A stretch of 64,000 nt of DNA from Kluyvera sp040932435. Lineage in GTDB: Bacteria > Pseudomonadota > Gammaproteobacteria > Enterobacterales > Enterobacteriaceae. Location of the stretch: positions 310,001 through 374,000 of the forward strand of contig NZ_JBFQGA010000004.1 in the NCBI RefSeq assembly GCF_040932435.1, read 5' to 3'. The notes below the pieces were generated by a model. That model saw only the letters and a program-made list of their open reading frames with translations, was not told the origin of the DNA and ran no database searches. Shown in pieces: positions 17,573 to 26,508 of the stretch. Made by a program: the position numbers and the translations under genes. Positions within the stretch are counted from its first letter, which is position 1, and the number at the start of each line of letters is the position of its first letter.

Positions 17573-18255
17573 AGGTCAGCCCTCTTCACACCCACGGAAT
17601 AGCGGCGTTCGAGCAGCAGCAACACGCCATTGGAAACGGTAGTAAACAACAGATAAATCAATCCGCAGACGATGGCGAAGTAGAACGGTTCCCAAGTACT
17701 TTTCCCTGCAAGCTGAGTGGCTTTGACCACATCTTCCAGACCAAGCAACGACACCAGCGCAGTGGCTTTTAAAATCACCTGCCAGTTGTTACCAATGCCA
17801 GGCAGCGCATAGCGCATCATGGCCGGAAACAAAATACGTCGGAAGGTTTGCGGGCCGGTAAAGCCAAACGCCGTAGCAGCTTCAATATGCCCTTTCGGCA
17901 CCGCCATAAAAGCGCCACGGAAAGTTTCGGTGAAGTAGGCACCGTAGATAAAACCAAGGGTGATGATCCCGGCTATCATCGGGTCGATATCAAATTGTGA
18001 TAATCCGAGAGAGTCGGTGACCAGATTAAGCGCCATCTGCAAGCCGTAAAAAATCAGCAGCATCAGGACTAAGTCGGGCACGCCACGAATCAGCGTGGTG
18101 TAACCCTCAAAAATTAACGCCAGTACGCGATTTTGGGAGAGCTTTGCTCCCGCACCAACCAGACCAATAAGCACGGCCAGAACCACTGAGCTTAAAGCCA
18201 GCTCAAGGGTTACAACGGCGCCCTGAAAAATAACCTGCGAAAACCCGTACAGCAT
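17569..18255 (-). CDS. hisQ: Histidine/LAO ABC importer permease HisQ
   Basis: 228 residues with several transmembrane helices and the EAA motif KGHIEAATAFGFTGPQTFRR. Partner of HisM. It begins 64 bp after hisJ and overlaps hisM by 4 bases. Confidence 0.96.
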   Translation of the reverse strand: MLYGFSQVIFQGAVVTLELALSSVVLAVLIGLVGAGAKLSQNRVLALIFEGYTTLIRGVPDLVLMLLIFYGLQMALNLVTDSLGLSQFDIDPMIAGIITLGFIYGAYFTETFRGAFMAVPKGHIEAATAFGFTGPQTFRRILFPAMMRYALPGIGNNWQVILKATALVSLLGLEDVVKATQLAGKSTWEPFYFAIVCGLIYLLFTTVSNGVLLLLERRYSVGVKRADL

Positions 18256-18319
18256 GCTGCCAGCCCTATCTTGACGCCCATCGCCAGGCCGCGCCTATGC
18301 GATGGGTTACTCGTGATGA

Positions 18320-19102
18320 TTACTCGCCGTAAACGTTAAAATCGAAGTACTTTTTCGCCAGCTTGTCGTAAGTGCCGTCAGCGCGCATCTCAGCAAATGC
18401 CTTGTTCAGCGCGTTCAGCAGTTCAGTATCGTCTTTACGCAGCCCCATACCGGTGCCAACCCCAAACAGTTTTTCGTCTTTAATCGACGGGCCACCGAAC
18501 TGGTAGTCTTTGCCAATAGGCTGTTTCAGGAAACCTTCACTCGCCGCCACTTCGTCCTGGAATGCCGCATCAATACGACCGGCAGTCAGGTCAGAGTAGA
18601 TATTGTCCTGCCCCTGGTAAGAGACAATTTCAATACCTTTTGGCGCCCAGTGTTCGTTACCGTAGGTTTCTTGAGTCGTACCCTGTAACACGCCAACGCG
18701 CTTGCCTTTCAGCGTGGCGAGATCTGGCGTTACCGAGGAACCTTTTTTCACTACCAGACGGGAGTCGGCGGCGTACAATTTGTCGGTAAAGGCGATTTCC
18801 TGCTGGCGTTTTTCAGTGATCGACAACGATGACATAATGGCATCGATTTTCTTCGCTTTCAGAGAGGGGATCAGAGCGTCCAGCGGGTTTTCCACGAAGG
18901 TACATTGTGTCTGGATGCGCTTACAGAGCTCTTTTGCCAGATCAATGTCAAAACCCACTAATTCACCCTGTGCATTTTTTGACTCGAACGGCGCATACGT
19001 TGGGTCAGTACCAATACGCACTTTTTGTGGAATTGCTGCAAACGCGCTTGAAGCTGAAGCAAGCGCCAAGACCAGAGAAAAAGATAATGCCAGTTTTTTC
19101 AT
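18320..19102 (-). CDS. hisJ: Periplasmic histidine-binding protein HisJ
   Basis: 260 residues. A Sec signal peptide (MKKLALSFSLVLALASASSAFA, cleavage after about residue 22) leads a type II solute-binding fold with the family signature GFDIDLAKELCKRI and paired Cys in the same loop. It delivers histidine to HisQMP. It is a tandem paralogue of argT, which lies upstream on the same strand. A sigma-54-type promoter sits 50-65 bp before the start codon. Confidence 0.96.
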   Translation of the reverse strand: MKKLALSFSLVLALASASSAFAAIPQKVRIGTDPTYAPFESKNAQGELVGFDIDLAKELCKRIQTQCTFVENPLDALIPSLKAKKIDAIMSSLSITEKRQQEIAFTDKLYAADSRLVVKKGSSVTPDLATLKGKRVGVLQGTTQETYGNEHWAPKGIEIVSYQGQDNIYSDLTAGRIDAAFQDEVAASEGFLKQPIGKDYQFGGPSIKDEKLFGVGTGMGLRKDDTELLNALNKAFAEMRADGTYDKLAKKYFDFNVYGE

Positions 19103-19151
19103 ATTATCCTCAACAGACGGTAATTCTTGTGGGTTTTTTAGAAATAATCTG

Positions 19152-19167
19152 AGCAGTTATCGTGCCA
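19152..19167 (-). promoter_or_regulatory. Sigma-54-type promoter upstream of hisJ
   Basis: On the minus strand the sequence reads TGGCACGATAACTGCT. The GG and GC doublets are ten bases apart, as required for -24/-12 elements, against the consensus TGGCACG-N4-TTGCW (one mismatch in the -12 half). NtrC control of this transport operon under nitrogen limitation is known in enterobacteria. Confidence 0.6.
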
Positions 19168-19174
19168 TCTTTCG

Positions 19175-19217
19175 GCCCATCAAGGCAAAGCATTCTGCCC
19201 TTCCTGATGGCTTTTTT
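19175..19217 (+). terminator. Terminator-like hairpin pointing to the plus strand
   Basis: GCCCATCAAGGCA and TGCCCTTCCTGATGGC arms, with small internal loops, are followed by TTTTTTC on the plus strand. Both flanking genes are on the minus strand, so no annotated transcript ends here. Confidence 0.4.
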
Positions 19218-19273
19218 CTCATTAAAAATGCTTAATTATGCAACCATGCGCGATTTTTGTGCAATCAACGCAC

Positions 19274-19309
19274 CATCGTGGTGCACTACAAGATTCATGC
19301 ACCACGATG
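19274..19309 (-). repeat. Perfect 12-bp inverted repeat after argT
   Basis: CATCGTGGTGCA at 19274-19285 and TGCACCACGATG at 19298-19309 with a 12-base loop, starting 16 bp beyond the argT stop. There is no T run on the minus strand, so it is better read as a processing or mRNA-stabilising hairpin between argT and hisJ than as a simple terminator. Confidence 0.7.
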
Positions 19310-19324
19310 ATACATACTGAGCGG

Positions 19325-20107
19325 TTAGTCGCCGTAGACGTTAAAGTTGAAATACTTCTTCGCCATTTTGTCGTAGGTGCCGTCAGCGCGCAGTTCCGCC
19401 AGCGCTTTATCAAACGCGGCTTTCAGCTCTGCGTCGTCTTTACGCAGACCTACCCCGGTACCATCGCCGAAGAATTTCTTGTCTTTTACCGACGCCCCTG
19501 CAAACTCAAAGTCTTTACCCGCAGGCTGCTTGAGGAAGCCCTCGCTGGCCGCAACTTCATCCTGCAATGCAGCATCCAGACGACCGGCCGCCAAATCGGA
19601 GTAGATCAGATCCTGGTTCTGGTAGGCCACGACATCAATGCCTTTGCTGCGCCAGTTTTCGTTAGCATAAGCTTCCTGCGTTGAACCCTGCAGCACGCCG
19701 ATATGTTTGCCTTTCAGCGCATCAAGGGTCGGTAAAATCGCCGAGCCTTTTGCCGCAATCAGACGCGAGTCCGCCGCATACAGTTTGTTAGAGAAAGCGA
19801 TTTCCTGCTGGCGTTTTTCAGTAATGGATAATGAGGAGATAATTGCGTCAATTTTCTTTGCTTTCAGCGACGGGATTAGCGCGTCAAAATCGCTACCTAC
19901 CCAAGTACACTTAATGCTGGCGCGTTTGCACATTTCATTGCCCAGATCGATATCAAAGCCGACAAAATCGCCTTTGGCATCTTTCGAGGAGAACGGTGCA
20001 TAGGTGGCATCAGTACCAATACGAATGCTCTGTGGCAGTGCTGCAAATACGCTGGAGGCGCTGCTGAAACCCAACAGCAAAGAGAGAGCCAGAATCGTCT
20101 TCTTCAT
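19325..20107 (-). CDS. argT: Periplasmic lysine/arginine/ornithine-binding protein ArgT
   Basis: 260 residues, the same length and architecture as HisJ: signal peptide ending in SASSVFA, then GFDIDLGNEMCKRA. It binds lysine, arginine and ornithine and uses the same HisQMP membrane complex. It precedes hisJ on the same strand, separated by a stable hairpin. A sigma-54-type promoter lies 72-87 bp upstream of its ATG. Confidence 0.95.
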   Translation of the reverse strand: MKKTILALSLLLGFSSASSVFAALPQSIRIGTDATYAPFSSKDAKGDFVGFDIDLGNEMCKRASIKCTWVGSDFDALIPSLKAKKIDAIISSLSITEKRQQEIAFSNKLYAADSRLIAAKGSAILPTLDALKGKHIGVLQGSTQEAYANENWRSKGIDVVAYQNQDLIYSDLAAGRLDAALQDEVAASEGFLKQPAGKDFEFAGASVKDKKFFGDGTGVGLRKDDAELKAAFDKALAELRADGTYDKMAKKYFNFNVYGD

Positions 20108-20178
20108 ACGTTCCCCTATTAAATCGTGATGTCGTTAACTACTGATAATTATGTTGTGTGTGTCTGCAAAACCTTATC

Positions 20179-20194
20179 TGCATCTTCTGTGCCA
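20179..20194 (-). promoter_or_regulatory. Sigma-54-type promoter upstream of argT
   Basis: The minus strand reads TGGCACAGAAGATGCA, with GG and GC correctly spaced for -24/-12 recognition and close to the consensus. It predicts a start near 20168 and a leader of about 60 bases. Matches known nitrogen control of argT. Confidence 0.65.
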
Positions 20195-20396
20195 TCTTTA
20201 ACGCGAACAAACCACAACGTTAAATATGTTAATAAAAAGATAACAAAAGGTAATCATAGAGGAAGATATCAGCCACAGCGCATAAATCGAGCACAAATAG
20301 ACGATCAGGATGATTAAATATCGAGGATTTGATCGGCGTTGCAGAATTGCCCTGAAACAGGGCAAAAGATGCACGGTGCACTCCGCTTGGGCGCGA

Positions 20397-20966
20397 TTAC
20401 GCCCCGGTCCAGCGGGTGAAGAGATCTTCTGGCAAAGAGATGTCAAAGAGGTCCAGCACGCGGTTTACGGTCTGGTTAATCACATCATCTAGCGTTTGTG
20501 GACGGTGATAAAACGCGGGAACAGGTGGCATGATAATCGCACCAATTTCAGCCGCCTGAGTCATCAAACGCAGGTGCCCCAGATGCAGCGGTGTTTCTCG
20601 CACGCAAAGTACCAACTGACGGCGCTCTTTAAGCACCACATCTGCGGCACGCGTCAGCAGACCATCGGTATAGCTGTTGACGATCCCAGAGAGCGTCTTA
20701 ATTGAACAAGGCAGAATAACCATACCGGACGTTTTAAACGAACCTGACGAGATACTGGCGCCGATATCGCGGGCATCATGCACCACATCTGCCAGCGCTT
20801 GAACCTCACGGAGCGTAAAGTCTGTTTCCAACGCCAGCGTCTGTCGCGCGGCCTGGCTCATCACCAGATGCGTTTCCACATCAGGAAGAGTGCGCAGCAC
20901 CTGCAACAATCGCACGCCGTAAATGGCGCCGCTGGCGCCTGAAATACCAATGATGAGTCGTTTCAC
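20397..20966 (-). CDS. ubiX: Flavin prenyltransferase UbiX
   Basis: 189 residues. It makes the prenylated FMN cofactor of the UbiD decarboxylase in ubiquinone synthesis. Flavoprotein signatures are present: GISGASGAIYGVRLL at the N-terminus, the SGSFKTSGMVILPCS segment, and the RETPLHLGHLRLM helix. It is downstream of purF and separated from it by a REP cluster. Confidence 0.96.
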   Translation of the reverse strand: MKRLIIGISGASGAIYGVRLLQVLRTLPDVETHLVMSQAARQTLALETDFTLREVQALADVVHDARDIGASISSGSFKTSGMVILPCSIKTLSGIVNSYTDGLLTRAADVVLKERRQLVLCVRETPLHLGHLRLMTQAAEIGAIIMPPVPAFYHRPQTLDDVINQTVNRVLDLFDISLPEDLFTRWTGA

Positions 20967-21050
20967 ACTAACCGCCTTGTTTCCGTATTGATGCAGACTT
21001 TGCCGGATTACGGAGCCAGACGCAACTAGCAGGCAGTAGGCAATAAAAAA

Positions 21051-21123
21051 GCCGGATGGCAGCTACGCCTTATCCGGCCTACGAGGAGGCAGACTCGGGC
21101 CGGATAAACGCTATCCGACCTGC
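21051..21123. repeat. REP element pair between purF and ubiX
   Basis: GCCGGATGGC...CCTTATCCGGCCTAC at 21051-21082 and an opposed, less perfect copy with GGCCGGATAAACG and TATCCGACC at 21098-21120. Extragenic, GC-rich and palindromic like the other REP units in this window. Confidence 0.85.
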
Positions 21124-21129
21124 CCTGTC

Positions 21130-22647
21130 TTAACCTTCGTTGTGCATCTCTAAGTTTTCCACTTCATTTTGCAACAGCATGGCCTTGGCATCGTCGTTGC
21201 GCAGTGAGTCGAGAAAATCAAGATAAGCTTGGTCAACGTCTTTGGTGACATACACGCCGTTGAACACCGAGCATTCAAATTGCTGAATTTCCGGGTTCTC
21301 TGCGCGTACCGCCTCAATGAGATCGTTGAGATCTTGGAAGATAAGCCCATCGGCTCCGATGATCTGGCGAATTTCGTCCACTTCACGACCATGTGCAATC
21401 AGCTCAGTCGCGGTAGGCATATCAATGCCATAGACGTTCGGGAAGCGAATTTCCGGTGCGGCAGAGGCCAGATAGACCTTCTTCGCGCCGGCTTCACGCG
21501 CCATTTCGATAATCTGTTCAGAGGTGGTGCCACGCACGATGGAATCATCGACCAGCAGCACGTTCTTACCGCGGAACTCAGCACGGTTAGCATTCAGCTT
21601 ACGGCGTACGGATTTACGACGCAGTTGCTGACCCGGCATGATAAAGGTACGGCCAACATAACGGTTTTTCACAAAACCTTGGCGGTACGGTTTATCCAGA
21701 ATACGCGCGATTTCCAATGCGATATCGCAAGAGGTTTCCGGAATCGGGATAACCACGTCAATATCTAAATCTTCCCACTCGCGGGCGATTTTTTCGCCAA
21801 GCTTAGTCCCCATATTGACGCGGGCGCTATAGACGGAAATCTTGTCGATAAAGGAGTCCGGGCGCGCAAAGTAGACGTACTCGAACAGGCACGGATTGCT
21901 CACCGGGTTGTCAGCACACTGACGGGTGAACAACTGCCCTTTCTCGGTGATATAGACCGCTTCGCCCGGTGCCACGTCGCGCAGGAATTCAAAGCCCAGC
22001 GTATCAAGTGCCACGCTTTCAGAGGCCACCATGTACTCGGTGCGGCCATCGCCAATATCACGCTTGCCCAGCACCAGCGGGCGGATGCCGTTAGGGTCGC
22101 GGAAAGCTACCATGCCATGACCGATAATCATTGCCACGCAGGCATATGCCCCACGGATCTGACGGTTGGTCGCAGCAATTGCGGCGAAAATATTGTCGGC
22201 TTCCAGCGGATAATGGCGGAAGTTATCCAGCTCACTGGCGAAGATATTGAGCAGGATTTCAGAATCAGAAGTGGTGTTGATGTGACGGCGTTTTTCTTCA
22301 AACAGCTTTTGACGTAACTCATGCGCATTGGTCAGATTGCCGTTATGCGCAAGCGTAATACCATACGGCGAGTTAACGTAAAAAGGCTGAGCTTCAGAAG
22401 CGCTGGAGCTGCCCGCCGTTGGGTAACGCACGTGGCCAATACCCATGTTGCCCTGCATACGCTGCATGTGGCGAGCTTCAAAGACATCACTGACCATGCC
22501 GTTTGCCTTACGCAACCGGAAGCAGTTGTTGGCATCAATGGTGATGATGCCAGCGGCATCCTGTCCACGGTGCTGCAGCACCGTTAGCGCATCATAAATC
22601 GACTGGTTAACCGGCATGACACCGGCGATACCGACAATACCGCACAT
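21130..22647 (-). CDS. purF: Amidophosphoribosyltransferase PurF
   Basis: 505 residues from ATG at 22647. The nucleophilic Cys is residue 2 (MCGIVGIAG) and becomes N-terminal after Met removal, so a longer start ten codons upstream is rejected. It catalyses the first step of purine synthesis. An Ntn glutaminase domain (about 1-230) is followed by a phosphoribosyltransferase domain with the PRPP motif VLLVDDSIVRGTT. Downstream of cvpA in the PurR-controlled operon. Confidence 0.97.
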   Translation of the reverse strand: MCGIVGIAGVMPVNQSIYDALTVLQHRGQDAAGIITIDANNCFRLRKANGMVSDVFEARHMQRMQGNMGIGHVRYPTAGSSSASEAQPFYVNSPYGITLAHNGNLTNAHELRQKLFEEKRRHINTTSDSEILLNIFASELDNFRHYPLEADNIFAAIAATNRQIRGAYACVAMIIGHGMVAFRDPNGIRPLVLGKRDIGDGRTEYMVASESVALDTLGFEFLRDVAPGEAVYITEKGQLFTRQCADNPVSNPCLFEYVYFARPDSFIDKISVYSARVNMGTKLGEKIAREWEDLDIDVVIPIPETSCDIALEIARILDKPYRQGFVKNRYVGRTFIMPGQQLRRKSVRRKLNANRAEFRGKNVLLVDDSIVRGTTSEQIIEMAREAGAKKVYLASAAPEIRFPNVYGIDMPTATELIAHGREVDEIRQIIGADGLIFQDLNDLIEAVRAENPEIQQFECSVFNGVYVTKDVDQAYLDFLDSLRNDDAKAMLLQNEVENLEMHNEG

Positions 22648-22680
22648 ACGTCTTTTCCTCGTTAAGCAACGACCCAAAGT

Positions 22681-23169
22681 TTATACTTTGGGCAAGAAAC
22701 TTGACGAGCTTTGAAGGTATTCAAAAAACCATCTGATAACCGGAGAAAAATAGGGAATAAACTGCGAATGTAGCCAGTCATCGCTCTTCGCCATCCCGGT
22801 AAAAGTGTCGAGGAAGAACAGGATAGCGGCGATAATCAGCACCCCACGTAAAGCGCCAAAGCAGATCCCCAATACCCTATCTGTACCCGACAAACCGGTC
22901 TTTTCCACCAGTTGGCCTATCACGTAGTTGACGATAGCACCAACGATGAGCGTTACGATAAACAGCGCCGCAATCGCTATCCCATTTCTAACCCGTTCAT
23001 CTTCAAAGCCCGTAAACCAGACGGACAGTTCCGTGTAGTAATGGCTAGCAACGTAGAAGGCACAGCCCCAGGTTACCAACGATAATGCTTCACGAACAAA
23101 GCCGCGGATAAGGCTCACTAAGCAAGAAAAGCCCAGCACCGCGATAATGGCATAATCAATCCAGACCAT
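22681..23169 (-). CDS. cvpA: Inner-membrane protein CvpA
   Basis: 162 residues with four hydrophobic helices (starting MVWIDYAIIAVLGFSCL). Needed for colicin V production in E. coli and affecting envelope homeostasis; molecular function unclear. First gene of cvpA-purF, with a PurR operator 56-71 bp upstream of the start. Confidence 0.95.
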   Translation of the reverse strand: MVWIDYAIIAVLGFSCLVSLIRGFVREALSLVTWGCAFYVASHYYTELSVWFTGFEDERVRNGIAIAALFIVTLIVGAIVNYVIGQLVEKTGLSGTDRVLGICFGALRGVLIIAAILFFLDTFTGMAKSDDWLHSQFIPYFSPVIRWFFEYLQSSSSFLPKV

Positions 23170-23224
23170 AAATGTCCCACGATTTTACGCCCTGTCATCC
23201 AGTTCGGGCGCATTCTAACAGAAA

Positions 23225-23240
23225 AAGAAAACGTTTGCGT
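23225..23240. promoter_or_regulatory. PurR operator of cvpA-purF
   Basis: AAGAAAACGTTTGCGT on the plus strand, which on the minus strand is ACGCAAACGTTTTCTT. It matches the PurR consensus ACGCAAACGTTTGCGT apart from three bases at one end. It is placed immediately upstream of cvpA. Confidence 0.85.
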
Positions 23241-23260
23241 AGGGATTTCCTTCCCCGGCG

Positions 23261-23297
23261 TAAATAAAAAATGGCGCTGAAAAAATATTCAACGCCA
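23261..23297 (-). terminator. Terminator after dedD
   Basis: TGGCG-T-TGA and TCA-G-CGCCA arms on the minus strand, ending in TTTTTTATTT. It lies between the dedD stop and the cvpA promoter, so cvpA-purF is transcribed separately. Confidence 0.82.
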
Positions 23298-23330
23298 CTA
23301 ATTTGGGCCCACACCCACGGGCAAATATAA

Positions 23331-23368
23331 TGCCCCTCATCCCACTGTGGGAAGGGTTTGGGTGAAGG
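23331..23368. repeat. Degenerate enterobacterial intergenic repeat
   Basis: The minus strand reads CCTTCACCCAAACCC, then TTCCCACAGTGGG. It resembles the common Klebsiella/Enterobacter repeat that begins CCCTCACCCTAACCC and ends in a short hairpin. A small CCCA/TGGG hairpin is present. Identification is from memory of that repeat. Confidence 0.45.
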
Positions 23369-23379
23369 TTTAAGCTGCG

Positions 23380-24054
23380 TTAGTTCGGGGTATACCCCAT
23401 CACTACACCGCTTAACCCCGACAGCTGTTTCAGTTCTCCAAGCGAACCTTTCAGCTTATCTTTTGAGGCCTCTGGCCCCACCAGAATGCGGGTGATTTTA
23501 CCCTGAACCGGTGTGGATGGCGATGTGTAAGCGCGGTAACCCGCCCCGCGCAAACTAGCGACAATTTCATTCACCTTATCGGCGTTCTTCAACGCACCCA
23601 ACTGCACCACATAAGCTTTGCCCACCGGCGCGGCACTCTCTTCCGGCACCGCTTTTGGCGGCGGGGTGGCGGCAACCTGTTCAGTTACCGGCTGCGGTTT
23701 AGGTTTTGGTTTTTCGACAGGTTTCGGTTTAGGGAGATCCGCCGCCGGCGGGATCTGTTCGAGATCGCCATTGCCGTTAACGGCAAGGCGACTGGAATCC
23801 AATGATGGCGCTGCCGCGTCACCCGCCCTCACCTCTTCCGCTGCACCTTCAGGCGGTTGCGCGGGCAAGGCTTGAGTGGCAGTTGGCAGCATATCAGGTT
23901 CGTCGCGGTCGCCAGGTTTTGGCACCAGTGGAATCGCCGCAAACTCATCCTGATAATGTTTTTTTTGCCCGTCAAGAAGCCCAGGCAGCACGATAACGCC
24001 CAAGGCAACTAATACTATCGTCCCGACAAGACGGTTCTGAAACTTACTTGCCAC
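23380..24054 (-). CDS. dedD: SPOR-domain division protein DedD
   Basis: 224 residues. A single N-terminal transmembrane helix (LVGTIVLVALGVIVLPGLL), a long Pro/Lys/Ala-rich periplasmic linker (many PKP repeats, about 60-145), and a C-terminal SPOR domain (AYVVQLGALKNADKVNEIV...) that binds denuded septal peptidoglycan. It overlaps folC by 11 bases. Confidence 0.95.
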   Translation of the reverse strand: MASKFQNRLVGTIVLVALGVIVLPGLLDGQKKHYQDEFAAIPLVPKPGDRDEPDMLPTATQALPAQPPEGAAEEVRAGDAAAPSLDSSRLAVNGNGDLEQIPPAADLPKPKPVEKPKPKPQPVTEQVAATPPPKAVPEESAAPVGKAYVVQLGALKNADKVNEIVASLRGAGYRAYTSPSTPVQGKITRILVGPEASKDKLKGSLGELKQLSGLSGVVMGYTPN

Positions 24055-25312
24055 CCGCTATCCCCGTGTCCAACTCTTCCATCACATGCGCTACCGTGTG
24101 GAACGAACCACACACCAGCACCGTATCATCAGGCGTCGCGTCGGCCATTGCGGCGCGCCATGCCAGCGCCACGCTTGCAAAGACGGTACCTGCGCGCAGA
24201 TGTTCACGCAATTGTTCCGCCGTCGCCCCGCGCGGCCCTTCAAGCGGCGCACAATACCAGTCGTCCACGACCGCCTCTAAGCACGCCAGCGTACCGGCGA
24301 TGTCCTTATCATGCAGCATACCAATAACCGCCCGTACTCGCCCAGTTTTCGGCAGCGATTTGAGACGTCCAGCAAGGTAGGCCGCCGCATGCGGGTTATG
24401 GGCGACATCTAAAATGACGCGAGGTTCTGTTTGGATGACCTGGAAGCGGCCCGGCAAAATCGCATTGGCAATGCCACTACGAATGGCTTCATCGCTCACC
24501 ACAAGCCCGCTGGCACGCAGCGCAGCCAGCGCCGTGGCGGCATTCGGCTGCGGCACGTTTGGCAGCGGTAGACCGCGTAATTCGCCCTGCGTATCGCTAA
24601 ACGTCCAGCTATCGGCTTCCACCGTATAGCGCCAGTCAACATCACGCTGCAGTAATACTGCGCCTTTCTCCCGCGCGACATCAGCAATAGTATGTGGCAT
24701 ATCCGGTTCGCCCACCACTGCCGGACGCCCGCCGCGGAAGACGCCCGCTTTTTCACGACCGATGCTTTCGCGATCTGGTCCCAGCCAGTCGGTATGGTCT
24801 AAAGCAATACTGGTCACCACGGCGACGCTGGCATCAACGATGTTTGTCGCATCGAGGCGACCACCCAGCCCGACTTCCAGAATCACCACGTCTACCTGCG
24901 CTTGCTTAAACAGCCACAGCGCCGAGAGGGTGCCGTATTCAAAATAGGTCAAAGAGGTCTCGCCGCGTGCCGCTTCAATCGCTGCAAACGAGGCAGTATG
25001 CGCGCTTTCGGCAAGCTCCTCGCTCTTTACGCGAACGCGTTCAGTATAACGAACCAGATGCGGAGAGCTGTAAACGCCGACCTTATAGCCTGCGGCTATC
25101 AGAATCGTTTCCAGCGTACGGCAGGTCGTACCTTTACCGTTAGTCCCCGCGACCGTAAATACAAACGGCGCAGGCTGAAGCACGTCCAATTGACCCGCCA
25201 CTAAGCTGACGCGAGCCAGACCGAGGTCGATAGTTTTAGCGTGAAGGTTTTCCAGATAAGAAAGCCACGTAGCCAGGGGCGACGTGGCCTGAGGAATAAG
25301 ATGTTTTTCCAT
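24044..25312 (-). CDS. folC: Folylpolyglutamate/dihydrofolate synthase FolC
   Basis: 422 residues from ATG at 25312 (MEKHLIPQATSPLATWL). A longer frame to 25456 adds 48 Arg-rich residues crossing the accD terminator and is rejected. It adds glutamate to dihydropteroate and to folates. Mur-ligase fold with P-loop VAGTNGKGTT, the VGLGGRLDATN segment and the C-terminal domain beginning VILDVAHNPHA. Between accD and dedD, as in E. coli. Confidence 0.96.
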   Translation of the reverse strand: MEKHLIPQATSPLATWLSYLENLHAKTIDLGLARVSLVAGQLDVLQPAPFVFTVAGTNGKGTTCRTLETILIAAGYKVGVYSSPHLVRYTERVRVKSEELAESAHTASFAAIEAARGETSLTYFEYGTLSALWLFKQAQVDVVILEVGLGGRLDATNIVDASVAVVTSIALDHTDWLGPDRESIGREKAGVFRGGRPAVVGEPDMPHTIADVAREKGAVLLQRDVDWRYTVEADSWTFSDTQGELRGLPLPNVPQPNAATALAALRASGLVVSDEAIRSGIANAILPGRFQVIQTEPRVILDVAHNPHAAAYLAGRLKSLPKTGRVRAVIGMLHDKDIAGTLACLEAVVDDWYCAPLEGPRGATAEQLREHLRAGTVFASVALAWRAAMADATPDDTVLVCGSFHTVAHVMEELDTGIAGGK

Positions 25313-25361
25313 GATGCCCGCAACTTTCAACGGTGAATAAAAGCAAGGTGAGTAATAGCAA

Positions 25362-25391
25362 AAAGGGCAGCGCCGCTCGGCCCTGCCCTTT
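25362..25391 (-). terminator. Terminator after accD
   Basis: AAAGGGCAG and CTGCCCTTT arms with a 12-base GC-rich loop; the T-rich side faces the minus strand. It starts 6 bp beyond the accD stop. Confidence 0.8.
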
Positions 25392-25397
25392 GCATTA

Positions 25398-26312
25398 TCA
25401 GGCCTCTGGTTCCTGATCCGGTACCGGCGGTACCACCACGCTTTCACGCGGCGCATCCGGGTTTGGTGCCGGGAGATTCATCAACTTCGCCAGAATACTG
25501 GCAAGCTTCAGACGCATTTCCGGACGGCGAACGATCATATCAATCGCCCCCTTCTCAATGAGGAACTCGCTGCGCTGGAAGCCCGGCGGCAGTTTCTCAC
25601 GAACGGTCTGTTCGATAACGCGAGGACCGGCAAAACCAATCAGCGCTTTCGGCTCAGCGATGTTGAGATCGCCCAGCATCGCGAAGCTTGCAGAGACGCC
25701 ACCCATGGTTGGGTCGGTCAGCACGGAAATGTACGGCAATCCGCGTTCCTGCATTTTCGCCAGCGCCGCAGAAGTTTTCGCCATCTGCATCAGCGACATC
25801 AGCGCTTCTTGCATACGTGCGCCGCCTGATGCGGAAAAACAGATAAGCGGGCAGCTATCTTCCAGCGCCTGCTCAACGGCACGGACAAAGCGCGCACCGA
25901 CAACGGAACCCATCGAGCCGCCCATAAAGGAGAACTCAAAGGCCACAGCGACAACAGGCATTGTGTGCAGGGTGCCTTTCATGGCAACCAGCGCATCTTT
26001 TTCGCCCGTTTCTTTCTGCGCAGAAACTAATCTGTCTTTATACTTTTTAGAGTCACGGAACTTCAGCACGTCTTTCGGCTCAAGTTCGCTACCCAGTTCT
26101 ACCAGGGACCCTTCATCTAATACGCTGTGCAGGCGATTACGCGCTGACATACGCATATGATGGTCGCACTTAGGGCAAACCTCGAGGTTACGCTCCAATT
26201 CAGCGCGATACAAAACCTGACCACAGCTATCGCACTTGGTCCATACCCCTTCCGGGATGCTCGCCTTGCGGGTAGGTGTGATGTTGCTTTTAATTCGTTC
26301 AATCCAGCTCAT
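25398..26312 (-). CDS. accD: Acetyl-CoA carboxylase carboxyltransferase subunit beta AccD
   Basis: 304 residues from ATG at 26312 (MSWIERIKSN). The frame extends 29 codons further but without family similarity. It pairs with AccA to transfer carboxyl from carboxybiotin to acetyl-CoA. The N-terminal zinc ribbon has its four ligands C27, C30, C46 and C49; the crotonase-like core includes SASGGARMQEA and TDPTMGGVSASFA. Confidence 0.97.
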   Translation of the reverse strand: MSWIERIKSNITPTRKASIPEGVWTKCDSCGQVLYRAELERNLEVCPKCDHHMRMSARNRLHSVLDEGSLVELGSELEPKDVLKFRDSKKYKDRLVSAQKETGEKDALVAMKGTLHTMPVVAVAFEFSFMGGSMGSVVGARFVRAVEQALEDSCPLICFSASGGARMQEALMSLMQMAKTSAALAKMQERGLPYISVLTDPTMGGVSASFAMLGDLNIAEPKALIGFAGPRVIEQTVREKLPPGFQRSEFLIEKGAIDMIVRRPEMRLKLASILAKLMNLPAPNPDAPRESVVVPPVPDQEPEA

Positions 26313-26474
26313 TGATAACCTTTCTGCCTGAACCTGGTCGATGCCAGTTTTGCCATTAAGGGGGCGCGCATAATGCCACTTTTGCCCCTCATAGACCATG
26401 AATGTTGCACATTAAAACATAACAGCCCGAAACTTGGCATAAAAAAGTGGTCGAACCGCGAAACATGCCGTAAC

Positions 26475-26497
26475 AGGGCACGGCTGAATCGTGCCCT
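26475..26497 (-). terminator. Hairpin after dedA
   Basis: AGGGCACG and CGTGCCCT arms with a seven-base loop, 11 bp past the dedA stop. There is no clear T run, so termination efficiency is uncertain. Confidence 0.5.
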
Positions 26498-26508
26498 CTG
26501 TGCTTGGT

